A stretch of DNA of 64,000 nt from Melioribacteraceae bacterium (lineage in GTDB: Bacteria > Bacteroidota > Ignavibacteria > Ignavibacteriales > Melioribacteraceae): contig DAOSDY010000006.1 of NCBI GenBank assembly GCA_035362835.1, positions 1 through 64,000 of the forward strand, given 5' to 3'. The first letter of the stretch is position 1, and each line of letters opens with the position of its first letter. Below are positions 43,213 through 52,484 of this stretch, one piece after another. A model generated the notes under the pieces. The model did no database searches and was not told the DNA's origin. It saw only the letters and a list, made by a program, of their open reading frames with translations. Made by a program: the position numbers and the translations under genes.

Positions 43213-44389
43213 AGTAAGATCCGATTGTTATATCGAGATAGAATTAACAAAATCGGGCGGGATTGAATCGTCCCTCCAAAGTAAAGTTGATTCTATGTAC
43301 GGCGAGACTATTAACGATCTTATGATAACGATGAGCGATTTCTTCGGTCTTAAGAATGCATTAATAAAGACAACTGATTATGGAGCACTTCCATTTACAA
43401 TTGCCGCCCGTTTCGAAGCGGCTTATAAAAAACTCTTTCCGGAGGATCAGAAAGAATTCCTACCGGAGTTCAATAAAAAAAATCTGTACGGGTCATCACG
43501 TGACAGGTTACGAAGAAGCCGGCTCTACCTTCCTGGCAATGAACCGAAGTTTTATCCTAACGCAGGGCTTCATAACTCCGACGGAATAATTCTTGACCTT
43601 GAGGATAGTGTTGCTCCATCCGAAAAGGATGCTGCTAAATTTCTTGTCAGGAATGCATTATGCGCAGTTGATTTTTACGGCGCCGAAAGGATGGTTAGAA
43701 TAAATCAGATTCCGCGGGGACTTGATGATCTCCATTACGTTATTCCTCATAATGTTCACGTTATTTTAATTCCCAAGTGCGAATCCGCTCAAACTGTCCT
43801 GGATGTAGAGGATGAGATCAACCTTATTAAAAACAGCAGGGATATAAATTCCGAAATATTTCTTATGCCGATAATTGAGAGCGCACTCGGTGTTGTAAAA
43901 GCATTTGAGATAGCAACAGCATCCGATAAAGTTTGCGCGCTCGCAGTCGGATTGGAAGATTATACTGCTGATCTGGGAGTTGAAAGAACTATGGAAGGTA
44001 AGGAGAGTTTTTACGCACGTTCTGCAATCATAAACGCCGCCCGGGCAGCGGGTATACAGGCAATTGATACGGTCTTCTCGGATGTTAATGATATGGAAGG
44101 ACTGAGAGCTAGTGTTATTGAAGCAAAGTCACTCGGATTCGAAGGCAAAGGTTGTATTCATCCCCGTCAGGTTCAGGTTGTTCACGAGGCGTTTGCACCT
44201 ACAGAAAAAGAAATAGAACGTGCGAAGAAAATTATTATAGCGTTTAATGAAGCCGAGAAAAAAGGACTTGGAGTTGTTGCTCTTGGAAGTAAGATGATCG
44301 ATGCACCTGTTGTTAAAAGAGCCCGGCATACAATTGAACTCGCAATATTAAACGGTTTATTAAAGACCAACTGGGCTGACAGCAATTGA
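43169..44389 (+). CDS. citE: Citrate lyase CitD-CitE fusion
   Basis: A 406-residue fusion. Residues ~5-90 resemble CitD, the acyl carrier subunit: AGAGKQGDKVRSDCYIEIEL corresponds to the AGTLESSD-VMV region, placing Ser18 as the likely prosthetic-group site, followed by YGALPFTIAARFEAAY. Residues ~110-400 are CitE, citryl-ACP lyase: RRSRLYLPGNEPKFYPNA, DGIILDLEDSVAPSEKDAA, MPIIESALGVV, KGCIHPRQVQVVHEAF. With CitF it would split citrate to acetate and oxaloacetate. AAGG 7 nt before the ATG supports this start despite overlap with the dehydratase gene. The citC, citG and citX genes needed for activation are not in the window. Confidence 0.8.
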   Translation: MQNLKRAGAGKQGDKVRSDCYIEIELTKSGGIESSLQSKVDSMYGETINDLMITMSDFFGLKNALIKTTDYGALPFTIAARFEAAYKKLFPEDQKEFLPEFNKKNLYGSSRDRLRRSRLYLPGNEPKFYPNAGLHNSDGIILDLEDSVAPSEKDAAKFLVRNALCAVDFYGAERMVRINQIPRGLDDLHYVIPHNVHVILIPKCESAQTVLDVEDEINLIKNSRDINSEIFLMPIIESALGVVKAFEIATASDKVCALAVGLEDYTADLGVERTMEGKESFYARSAIINAARAAGIQAIDTVFSDVNDMEGLRASVIEAKSLGFEGKGCIHPRQVQVVHEAFAPTEKEIERAKKIIIAFNEAEKKGLGVVALGSKMIDAPVVKRARHTIELAILNGLLKTNWADSN

Positions 44390-44391
44390 AT

Positions 44392-45987
44392 ATGAAAACC
44401 AAACTATTATCAATACTATTGACTAAAAAGATGAAACTGACAAAAAACTCCGCAGACAGATTTGTTCCTATCGAGGTTAATGGCCAAAAGCAGATTCCTT
44501 TTAAAGGCATCGGTAAACATAAACCTGACGGAAGGAGAGCAAATCCTTCAATAAAATCCTGTGCAGATTATCCCGGGGACGGAAATAAGATTGTAAAAAA
44601 TCTTAGAGAGGCACTAAAGAGAGCAGGATTAAAAGACGGGATGACAATTTCCACTCATCACCATCTCAGGAACGGAGATACAATTGCCAATAATATTTTT
44701 GATGCCGCACATTCACTCGGAGTAAAAAACTTAAGATGGTTTCCGTCTGCCTCATTCCCCTGTCATTCTCATCTGCTCCGGTATCTTACCGACGGCACAA
44801 TTCACCACATTGAAGGAAGCATGAACGGTCCTCTCGGTAAATTCACAAGTGAAGGTAAGATGAAGGGAACGGGAATACTCCGTTCTCACGGCGGCAGGTA
44901 CCAGGCGATTCAGGACGGTGAAGTTCATATTGATATAGCAGTAATAGCAGCGCCAACTGCCGATCCGTTCGGAAACGCGAACGGTGTGCAGGGCAAATCG
45001 GCTTGCGGCGGACTCGGTTTCGCTCTCGCGGATTCCGAGTATGCGGATAAAGTAATTGTTGTAACAGATAACCTGGTTTCTTTCCCGTGTGTTCCATGGC
45101 AGATTCAGGGTAATAACGTAGACTATGTTGTGGAAGTCGATTCTCTCGGCGATCCTTCTAAAATAGTGAGCGGAACAACTGAAATGACTAAGAGCCCGGA
45201 CCGGCTCTTAATAGCCGAATACATCGCAAAGTTTATGGATGAGGCCGGAATTGTTAAGGAGGGATTTTCATATCAGGCAGGAGCCGGCGGTATAAACCTT
45301 GCGGTAATTCTTTTCCTTAAAGAGATTATGAAAAGAAAAGGTGTGAAGGCGAGATTTATAAGAGGCGGTTCAACTAAATACCTTGTCGAATTACTAAAGG
45401 AAGGATTAGCAGATTATATTCTTGACGGCCAGACTTTCGATCTGGATGCCGTGATCTCGATGCGTGATAACGCGAATCATGTTATGACAACTCCGTTTAC
45501 AAGCTACAATTATCACAGTAAAGGGAATTTTGCATCAATAGTTGACGCGGCCATTCTCGGAGCTACTGAGGTTGATATTAATTTCAACGCAAATGTTGTA
45601 ACTCATTCCGATGGTTACCTGCTGCACGGAATAGGAGGATGGCAGAATTGCCTCTTCTCTAAATGCACTATACTTGCCGTCCCATCTTTCAGGGACAGGA
45701 TTCCTGTTATACTTGATGAAGTGACCACACTTTGCGGACCAGGTGAATTAATAGACGTAATTGTAACCGAGAGGGGGATTGCTATTAATCCGCGCAGAAA
45801 AGATCTAATCGAAGCTACAAAGAATTCAAAACTTCCGATCCGTTCAATTAAAGAGATTCAGAAGGAAGTTTATGAAATTTGCGGCGGCCCCCCTGCTAAA
45901 CCGAAAATAGACAAAGAGCGGATAGTTGCAGTTGTGAAATGGGTTGATGGGACATTACTTGATACTATTTATAAGTTGATTGGATAA
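44392..45987 (+). CDS. citF: Citrate lyase alpha subunit CitF
   Basis: A ~531-residue citrate:acetyl-ACP transferase subunit. The family blocks are clear: TISTHHHLRNGD, VKNLRWFPSASFPCHSHL, GSMNGPLGKFTSEGKM, AAPTADPFGNANGVQGKSACGGLGFA, and the late DVIVTERGIAINPRRKDL. I take ATG 44392, 3 nt after the CitDE stop; a TTG at 44386 would overlap that stop. It closes the metabolic gene run and is followed by a strong hairpin at 45992-46029. Length and motifs indicate a functional enzyme. Confidence 0.88.
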   Translation: MKTKLLSILLTKKMKLTKNSADRFVPIEVNGQKQIPFKGIGKHKPDGRRANPSIKSCADYPGDGNKIVKNLREALKRAGLKDGMTISTHHHLRNGDTIANNIFDAAHSLGVKNLRWFPSASFPCHSHLLRYLTDGTIHHIEGSMNGPLGKFTSEGKMKGTGILRSHGGRYQAIQDGEVHIDIAVIAAPTADPFGNANGVQGKSACGGLGFALADSEYADKVIVVTDNLVSFPCVPWQIQGNNVDYVVEVDSLGDPSKIVSGTTEMTKSPDRLLIAEYIAKFMDEAGIVKEGFSYQAGAGGINLAVILFLKEIMKRKGVKARFIRGGSTKYLVELLKEGLADYILDGQTFDLDAVISMRDNANHVMTTPFTSYNYHSKGNFASIVDAAILGATEVDINFNANVVTHSDGYLLHGIGGWQNCLFSKCTILAVPSFRDRIPVILDEVTTLCGPGELIDVIVTERGIAINPRRKDLIEATKNSKLPIRSIKEIQKEVYEICGGPPAKPKIDKERIVAVVKWVDGTLLDTIYKLIG

Positions 45988-45991
45988 ATAA

Positions 45992-46029
45992 AATAGTCTT
46001 AGCTGATCTCACGATTAACTAAGACTATT
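45992..46029. terminator. Bidirectional terminator between citF and the efflux operon
   Basis: A perfect 11-bp inverted repeat, AATAGTCTTAG (45992-46002) and CTAAGACTATT (46019-46029), lies between the convergent citF and RND genes. A-rich and T-rich flanks fit termination in both directions. Confidence 0.7.
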
Positions 46030-46048
46030 AATTACAGATATTCAGCTT

Positions 46049-49000
46049 TTAATTCTGTTTTCTTTCTTTTCTCTTTCTGAAATAGTTTTTCACTTTTTCG
46101 CCTGCATGCTCAAATATTACATAAACTACCGGAACAACAATAAGAGTTAAGAGAGTTGTAGCCGACAGCCCTCCGATAACAGCTCTGGCAAGAGGAGACC
46201 ATGTTTCTGCGCCTTCTCCCATTTCAATTGCCAGGGGAACCATACCCAGAATTGTAGTTAAAGCAGTCATTAGTACCGGCCTCATTCTTGCTTTACAGCC
46301 GAACTCAACAGCTTCCAGCAATTCCATTCCTTTTCTTCGCTGTTGATTGATATAATCAACAAGAACAATTCCGTTATTAACCGCAATACCTACCAGCATG
46401 ACAACACCTACCAGGGCCATAACGCTGAATGTTGTTCCTGTTATAGCAAGAAATATAACAACCCCAATGATTGAAAGAGGAACCGTAAACATAATTATCA
46501 AAGGATCCACAAGAGATTCGAATTGAGATGCCATTATCATGTAGACAAGAATTATAGCAGCAAGGAACGCAAGAGCTAAATAGAAAAACGCTTCCTGCTG
46601 ATCTTCAGCCGTACCGCCAATCAAAACCTGGTATTCGGACGGGACCGGAGTTTCTTCAATTATTCTTTCTATCCGGTCAACTGCAGCAGAAAGATCGATT
46701 CCGGATAATCCGCATCCGACTGATACATAGCGGCTCTGATTCTCGCGGAAAATAGTAGGGCTCGACTGCTCTTCAGTAATTTCAGCAACATCCTTCAATT
46801 TTATTCTGCCGCCGGACGGTAATGCTAGTTCTAATTGTTCGAGAGATTCCTTTCTGTTTCTGTATTCCTTATCGAACCGAACATAGACATCATATTCATC
46901 ACCCTGTTCTCTGTAATGGGATGCCACCCTTCCCTGAATTGCAGTAGAGATATTTCCTGCCACCTGTACAGTCGATAAGTTATAGAAGTTGAGCAGATCT
47001 TTATTCAAATGAACCTGAAGTTCAGGAGTTGTCTCTTTTGTATTGAGAGAAATATCGACGAGACCCTCAACCTTTTCCATTTTCGATTTAAATTCATTGG
47101 CAATCGCCTTTGCGCCCGCCACATCAAATCCTATTACTTTTACCTCAATATCTTTCTCCGTTGTAAAAGCACCGCCCTCCTGGAATATGTAGGTCACTCC
47201 AGGCAAAAGATCAAATTTTTTCCTTAGGCTATCCTGAATTTCAAACTGTGATTTCTGCCTTATACTGCGCGGTTTCAGTTTTAGAAACAATTCAAGCGTA
47301 CTCGAAGTTGTTCCAAATGCGCCAATCCCTTCCCTCTCACCATAAAAAATCGAGACCGATTCAAAATCCTCTTTTGCGACTACATCCTTAATAATATCCT
47401 CAATTTGATAAGCATAAACCCTCGTCTGTTCTATCGGTGTTCCCGAAGGTGATTCGAGAATTACATTTATCAATCCCTGGTCCGACTTCGGAAGAAATTC
47501 CCCGCCGAGTAAAGTTGCCAGTCCAATAGAAAGTATCAATAATCCAGTAACAGAGAACATCACTGTTTTTTTATGGTTCAGCGACCAGTGAAGAATTAAT
47601 CTGTATTTCTCTGTTAGATCTGAGATCCATTGGCCGATTCTATCTTTAAACCTGGAAAAGCGGTTCTCCTTTTTATTAACCTCGATATGAAGAATTTTTG
47701 CCGACATAAGAGGTACAAGAGTAATAGCAACGACAAGCGATACTAATAAGCTGAATGTAATTGTAAGGACCATATCTTTGAATAACTGACCGGTAATATT
47801 CGGTACAAACAGAACCGGGAGAAATACAGAAACTGTGGTTAGGGTTGATGAGGTAATAGCCATACCAACTTCCTGAGTACCAATATCCGCAGATTCATAA
47901 AGGTTCTTATCCATTTCCCTGTGGCGGTATATATTTTCAAGTACCACAATTGAGTTATCTACTAGCATACCGATCGCAAGAGCGAGACCAGCCATCGAAA
48001 TTATATTAAGTGTAAGATTTGCGGCAAACATAACGGCAAAAGTCGTAATTACAGAGACAGGAATTGAAATTCCCATTATCAAGCTGCCGCGGAAATTCCT
48101 GAGGAAAAAATAGATTACAATAAACGCAAGAACGAATGCGATTATTGCGGTATTCTTAAGATTATTAACCGATTTAAGAATAAACTCGGCCTGATCCCAC
48201 ATCACAGATACTTTTGTTCCCTGGGGTAGTCTTGAAATAATATCCGGAATTGCCTCATTGACATGCCTGCTTGTCAAAACCGTATTTGCGTCGGACTGCT
48301 TCATAATAACAAGCATAATTCCTGCACCGTAATCGGACCTTACTTCATTAGTATTCTCTTTGAAGCCATCTTCAACAACGGCAACATCTTTGAGATATAC
48401 CGGTATACCATTCCGATAAGTAACGATAGTGTTTTTAATCTGATCGAGAGAGGAATACTCGCTCATCACACGAAGGTTATACGTCTTGCTTGTTGTCTCT
48501 ATTGTACCGGCAGGTTGTAATCCGCTTCCGAACTGAACAGTCTGAAGGACATCATTCGGAGATAAGTTGTATGAGGCAAGAAGGACCGGATTAATGTTTA
48601 CATTTATTTGTCTCTGCTGCCCGCCCATTGTTTGAACGGAAGCTACTCCATTAACTCTTTCGAGTAAAGGTTCAATCTTCTCCTCGGATAATTTTCTTAA
48701 TTCGGCCGGGCCGAGATAAGGAGAACTTATAGTAAGATAGCTGATCGGCATCATCGAGGGATCGAAAACGAATACTAATGGCTCAGTTGCGTCAGCCGGG
48801 AGATAATCCCTTATAAAATCGAGATTTTTTCTTATATCATTTTCCGCGATATTCATATCCGTGCCATACTTGAATTCAAGCATGACCATTGAAGTACCTT
48901 TGGAAGATTGCGAACTGACTTTTTCGATATTCTTAACGGAAGAGACAGCTTCTTCAATAGGTCGTGAAATCAGATTTTCGACATCCTCCGGGCTTACACC

Positions 49001-49156
49001 GACATAACTTGTAATAACACCGGCAAACGGGAATGTAATATCGGGGAAGAAATCGATTTTCAATTGAGAGAATGAGAAGAAACTGAAAAAGATTATCACG
49101 CCGTAAATCATTAAGAGTGTAATCTGCCTTTTAAGAGAAAATTTTGTTAATAGCAT
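46049..49156 (-). CDS. RND efflux inner-membrane pump
   Basis: A 1035-residue AcrB-type permease with the standard 12-TM, two-large-loop layout. The N-terminal FFPDITFPFAGVITSYVGVSPEDVE, the TM4 motif GMLVDNSIVVLENIYRHREM with a single proton-relay Asp, and a matching TM10-11 region (VGIAVNNGIVLVDYINQQRR) are present. It exports hydrophobic compounds through the membrane-fusion and TolC partners encoded directly upstream. The VDNSIVVLENI form is common in Bacteroidota pumps of broad or unknown substrate. It is the last gene of the operon. Confidence 0.9.
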   Translation of the reverse strand: MLLTKFSLKRQITLLMIYGVIIFFSFFSFSQLKIDFFPDITFPFAGVITSYVGVSPEDVENLISRPIEEAVSSVKNIEKVSSQSSKGTSMVMLEFKYGTDMNIAENDIRKNLDFIRDYLPADATEPLVFVFDPSMMPISYLTISSPYLGPAELRKLSEEKIEPLLERVNGVASVQTMGGQQRQINVNINPVLLASYNLSPNDVLQTVQFGSGLQPAGTIETTSKTYNLRVMSEYSSLDQIKNTIVTYRNGIPVYLKDVAVVEDGFKENTNEVRSDYGAGIMLVIMKQSDANTVLTSRHVNEAIPDIISRLPQGTKVSVMWDQAEFILKSVNNLKNTAIIAFVLAFIVIYFFLRNFRGSLIMGISIPVSVITTFAVMFAANLTLNIISMAGLALAIGMLVDNSIVVLENIYRHREMDKNLYESADIGTQEVGMAITSSTLTTVSVFLPVLFVPNITGQLFKDMVLTITFSLLVSLVVAITLVPLMSAKILHIEVNKKENRFSRFKDRIGQWISDLTEKYRLILHWSLNHKKTVMFSVTGLLILSIGLATLLGGEFLPKSDQGLINVILESPSGTPIEQTRVYAYQIEDIIKDVVAKEDFESVSIFYGEREGIGAFGTTSSTLELFLKLKPRSIRQKSQFEIQDSLRKKFDLLPGVTYIFQEGGAFTTEKDIEVKVIGFDVAGAKAIANEFKSKMEKVEGLVDISLNTKETTPELQVHLNKDLLNFYNLSTVQVAGNISTAIQGRVASHYREQGDEYDVYVRFDKEYRNRKESLEQLELALPSGGRIKLKDVAEITEEQSSPTIFRENQSRYVSVGCGLSGIDLSAAVDRIERIIEETPVPSEYQVLIGGTAEDQQEAFFYLALAFLAAIILVYMIMASQFESLVDPLIIMFTVPLSIIGVVIFLAITGTTFSVMALVGVVMLVGIAVNNGIVLVDYINQQRRKGMELLEAVEFGCKARMRPVLMTALTTILGMVPLAIEMGEGAETWSPLARAVIGGLSATTLLTLIVVPVVYVIFEHAGEKVKNYFRKRKERKQN

Positions 49157-49170
49157 TTTATTAAATATCC

Positions 49171-50277
49171 TTATTCAATTACGTTAACTGATTGACCTTC
49201 TTTAACAATATTCTGCCCGACAACAATTATTGAATCGCCGATATTCAGTCCGCCGGTAATTTCGATCTGACCGTTATTTGCAATTCCTGTTTTTACTTCC
49301 ACCATCTTTGCCAATCCGTTATCAATTTTAAAAAGATAAAATTTCTTTATTAGTCTCTGCAATCCGGTTTGCTTATCTATGATTATTTCTGTCTGCGGAA
49401 TCAGTGCTGTTTCAGGGACAACCATACTGTTTTCTCTCGAATCCGTCTGGATCATAAATTCCGCAAACATACCCGATTTAATTCTTCCATCGTTTGATAA
49501 GAGATTAATTTCAACTTCGAGAGATTTCGACATCTGATCGATAGCAGTATTAATCTTTTCAACAACTCCGTTAAAATTTACGCCCGGAAGCGTAGGAACA
49601 TTTACGAGAACCTTCTGACCTGTTTTAACATAATGAATATCAGTTCCGCTAAGGTAGACTTTGGATTTCATTCGCGAAGGTGAAAGGACCTGCACTACCG
49701 GCTGTCCCATATTAACGGTTTGATTCTCTTCTACATAAATTGCTGCAACCACACCGTCAAACGGTGCTTTAATAAAACTGTTTTCATACTGTTCTTTAGC
49801 CTGCTCGTAGCCCGATTTTGCCTGATTGTAAGTCTGATCTGCTGTTTCCTTTCCGGTTTTAATCTGATCGAACTGCTGCTGACTGATTGCTTTTTCGGAA
49901 TAGAGTCTGCTCATCCTCTCGTAATCCTGATTGGTCATTCTAAAGTTTGCTTCGGCAGTTTTAAGTGTAGCTCCGGCTATATCGAGTCCCTGTTTTAAAA
50001 TATCATTTTTCTGTTCGGCCAGTATCTGATTTTTAGCAACTCTCTGACCCGGTTTAACATAGACCTTTACAATCCTTTCGGGAATCTTGCTAAGCACCAT
50101 AACATCCTCTTCCGCCGAAATAGATCCTGTAACACGAATATACTTTGAAATTGATTCGGACTGAACTTTATAGATTTTAACAGGGACGGATTTTTCGACA
50201 CTCGTATCCTCCTGTTGAGTACATGAGATCGCGAAGAGCGAAACAAAAAAGAGAAATAAGAATTTTCTAGTATTCAT
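49171..50277 (-). CDS. RND efflux membrane-fusion lipoprotein
   Basis: A 368-residue periplasmic adaptor starting at ATG 50277, supported by GAGG 6 nt upstream. It has a lipoprotein signal (LFLFFVSLFAISC). The lipoyl domain (VYVKPGQRVAKNQILAEQ), a helical hairpin (~80-165) and the second lipoyl half (IKAPFDGVVAAIYVEENQTV) are typical, followed by the beta-barrel and membrane-proximal domains. It links the RND pump with the TolC-like channel encoded 14 bp upstream. An in-frame start at 50301 is less likely because it extends the signal region. Confidence 0.88.
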   Translation of the reverse strand: MNTRKFLFLFFVSLFAISCTQQEDTSVEKSVPVKIYKVQSESISKYIRVTGSISAEEDVMVLSKIPERIVKVYVKPGQRVAKNQILAEQKNDILKQGLDIAGATLKTAEANFRMTNQDYERMSRLYSEKAISQQQFDQIKTGKETADQTYNQAKSGYEQAKEQYENSFIKAPFDGVVAAIYVEENQTVNMGQPVVQVLSPSRMKSKVYLSGTDIHYVKTGQKVLVNVPTLPGVNFNGVVEKINTAIDQMSKSLEVEINLLSNDGRIKSGMFAEFMIQTDSRENSMVVPETALIPQTEIIIDKQTGLQRLIKKFYLFKIDNGLAKMVEVKTGIANNGQIEITGGLNIGDSIIVVGQNIVKEGQSVNVIE

Positions 50278-50291
50278 TTTATCCTCGGTAA

Positions 50292-51632
50292 TTATTTCCA
50301 TATTTTATCAAGTAAACCAACCGACTTTAAAAGTGCGAGCTGGTTAATGTTGTAGTTAAAGATACCCTGCAGGTAATCGCTTTTACTCTTAGTGTAGAGA
50401 AGCTGAGCGTTAAGAACATCGAGCTGATTGCTCATTCCCTGCGAATATAGCAGGTTCGAAATCCTAAGACTTTCCTTATACTGATCGAGAGCATCTTTCA
50501 GACTTTGCAGATTTTTTGAAGCTTCGTTGTAGCCGTAATAGCTCTGTTCAATATCGAGATCAACCGCATACTCAACCTGTTTTACCGTAAGATTCATCTG
50601 ATCGGTTCTGATCTGAGCAATCTGATAATCGAGAATTCGTCTGCCTCCTTCAAATAGAGGCCATGAGATTGAAAGCGTAAGGGATTTAGAACGGATATAA
50701 TCCGACCAGGTTACCTTGGCATTATCCATCGGTGCGGCATGATCCACACTCGCAGCAATGGCTACAGTCGGACTGAACTGGCCAAGCGCAATTTTCTCGC
50801 CATCCTTTACCGCGTTATACTGGTATTTCAGTGCTTTTATATCATTCCTGTTCTCTCTTGAAAGTTCTTTAAAGTTTTCCAGAGAACTTCCTGAAAACTC
50901 ATTCAGAAACTCGGTCCTCTCCAGCTGATCCGTTATTACAAGAGAGTCAGTAAGAGGAATATTCAATAAACTTTTGAGACGTTGAGCGGAAAGTCTCAAA
51001 TTGGAATTTGCCGATTCAAGCATAGGGAGTGTAGAAGAATATTGAGCTTTGGCTCTCTGAAGGTCGAGTTCGGTAGCAGTGCCGGCATTATAGAATTTTT
51101 TAACCTGTTCAAGATTCTGCGCGGCCACATTAACCGCTTCCTCCGCTGTACTCCTTATCTCACCCGAGAGTATGATAGCATAATAAGCCTGAACAGCATT
51201 AAGAACCGTCTCCTCCTCTTTACCTTTCAGTTCCTCGGCAAGGGATTTTTTCAGATTTGATTGAATCTGATGATTGAACCACCTGCTGCCGCCTGTAAGA
51301 ATTGGTAAAGTAAGACTCAAAGAATGCTGGAAATTATATGGTGTACCAACTACGAACCTCTGCCCCATAAAAACGAATACAGGCAATTCAATATTCTTCT
51401 GAACAATGCCCTGGTAACTTATTGACGGTAGAAAATATGAAAGAGATTTCCACGTTTCCAGATTCTGAATGTCGTAATCAAGTTTTTTCGATTGAAGGGA
51501 TAAATTCTCCTTCAGTGAAAAATCGACAACATTTTTCCAGGATAAGTAGACAATCTTTTTTTCCTGCCCGTAAGTCAGAGTCGATAATAATGCGAGTCCC
51601 GATAAGATCCATACAATTTTTCGTTTTATCAT
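50292..51632 (-). CDS. TolC-family outer-membrane efflux channel
   Basis: A ~446-residue protein from ATG 51632 with GAGG 8 nt upstream and a signal peptide (IVWILSGLALLSTLTYGQ). It shows the duplicated outer-membrane efflux architecture: two long helical repeats (NLSLQSKKLDYDIQNLETW and EVINVAAQ-like segments with VKKFYNAGTATELDLQRAKAQ; second half RISNLLYSQGMSNQLDVLNAQ). It provides the exit duct for the RND system. It is the first structural gene after the TetR-family regulator. Confidence 0.88.
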   Translation of the reverse strand: MIKRKIVWILSGLALLSTLTYGQEKKIVYLSWKNVVDFSLKENLSLQSKKLDYDIQNLETWKSLSYFLPSISYQGIVQKNIELPVFVFMGQRFVVGTPYNFQHSLSLTLPILTGGSRWFNHQIQSNLKKSLAEELKGKEEETVLNAVQAYYAIILSGEIRSTAEEAVNVAAQNLEQVKKFYNAGTATELDLQRAKAQYSSTLPMLESANSNLRLSAQRLKSLLNIPLTDSLVITDQLERTEFLNEFSGSSLENFKELSRENRNDIKALKYQYNAVKDGEKIALGQFSPTVAIAASVDHAAPMDNAKVTWSDYIRSKSLTLSISWPLFEGGRRILDYQIAQIRTDQMNLTVKQVEYAVDLDIEQSYYGYNEASKNLQSLKDALDQYKESLRISNLLYSQGMSNQLDVLNAQLLYTKSKSDYLQGIFNYNINQLALLKSVGLLDKIWK

Positions 51633-51772
51633 AAATTTTACCTCTGTTAATTCAATTTTCATTCCTGATTAATTGAAGTTGAATGATGATTTTTTTACTC
51701 TGGTTAATAAAATATTCTGCAAAACACGCATAAATAGACGATTCTTTCCTCTTATTAGTTTCAAAAAAGAGA

Positions 51773-52375
51773 TTAGTTATTAAGCTCTTCATAAAAATTA
51801 TTCCATAGAGTAAGCATTTCGGAATTGATTTTATCGAGTTTTCCTTCGATTAAAAGACGAAGACTTATACCGTCGTTCGAATAAATGAACATCCGTGCAA
51901 TCTGTTCATCAGTCATAGGTGAAGTAAATTCACCCTTGCTGCGTGCCGTTTTAATAATTGATGTCCACGCTTCAAGTTCCTCCCGGAGCGCGTTAATGAG
52001 TTCTTCTCTGAAGCCAGGAAAGAGATTAATTGCATCGAACAGGATAGTAATGAAATTAATATTGACTGAAGATTCGGGCAGCATCAGCTTTTCGCGCATC
52101 TTTTGGAAGTTATCCATCATATAATCGAGGTACCGCGTATAGAATTGCTTCAGAGATTCTGCATTAATCTTCTTGAAATCGATTACAAGATTTTTGAAAT
52201 AAACTGTCTCGATGACTTCCCGAAAAAGTTCTTCTTTACTTGTAAAATAATGATAGAATGCTCCCTTGGAGAGACCAGTCTTATCGACTATCTCCTTCAT
52301 TGTAACTTCTTTGTAATTCTTTTGCAGAAAGAGACCAAATGCTGTATTCAATATAAATTCTTTGGTTTCGCTCAT
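51773..52375 (-). CDS. TetR-family repressor of the efflux operon
   Basis: A ~200-residue regulator. The helix-turn-helix is classical: EFILNTAFGLFLQKNYKEVTMKEIVDKTGLSKGAFYHYF in segments at residues 5-45. The C-terminal ligand domain is variable. I chose ATG 52375, where the family normally starts; the longer form would need a TTG at 52426. A palindrome TACCGACCGTTTGGTA ends 2 nt before this start, and a related CCGATTAGTCGG lies at 52466-52477. These are likely autoregulatory operators, and the repressor probably controls the efflux genes that follow by ~140 bp. Confidence 0.85.
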   Translation of the reverse strand: MSETKEFILNTAFGLFLQKNYKEVTMKEIVDKTGLSKGAFYHYFTSKEELFREVIETVYFKNLVIDFKKINAESLKQFYTRYLDYMMDNFQKMREKLMLPESSVNINFITILFDAINLFPGFREELINALREELEAWTSIIKTARSKGEFTSPMTDEQIARMFIYSNDGISLRLLIEGKLDKINSEMLTLWNNFYEELNN

Positions 52376-52376
52376 A

Positions 52377-52477
52377 TACCGACCGTTTGGTATGACAAAC
52401 TTAAAAAGTTTTTTTTGTTCGGACAAATAAAAAATCAGGGATTCAGTGCAATTAAGTTTCTCCGGCCGATTAGTCGG
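52377..52477 (-). promoter_or_regulatory. Paired TetR-type operator palindromes
   Basis: TACCGACCGTTTGGTA at 52377-52392 and CCGATTAGTCGG at 52466-52477 share TACCGAC-type half-sites (the second reads TACCGACTAATCGG on the minus strand). They lie directly upstream of the TetR-family gene, as expected for autoregulation. Confidence 0.6.
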
Positions 52478-52484
52478 TAGGAAT

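Noticed and set aside
44386..44391. TTG at 44386 as citF start
   Set aside because: It overlaps the CitDE stop and adds only two residues; the ATG at 44392 is simpler.
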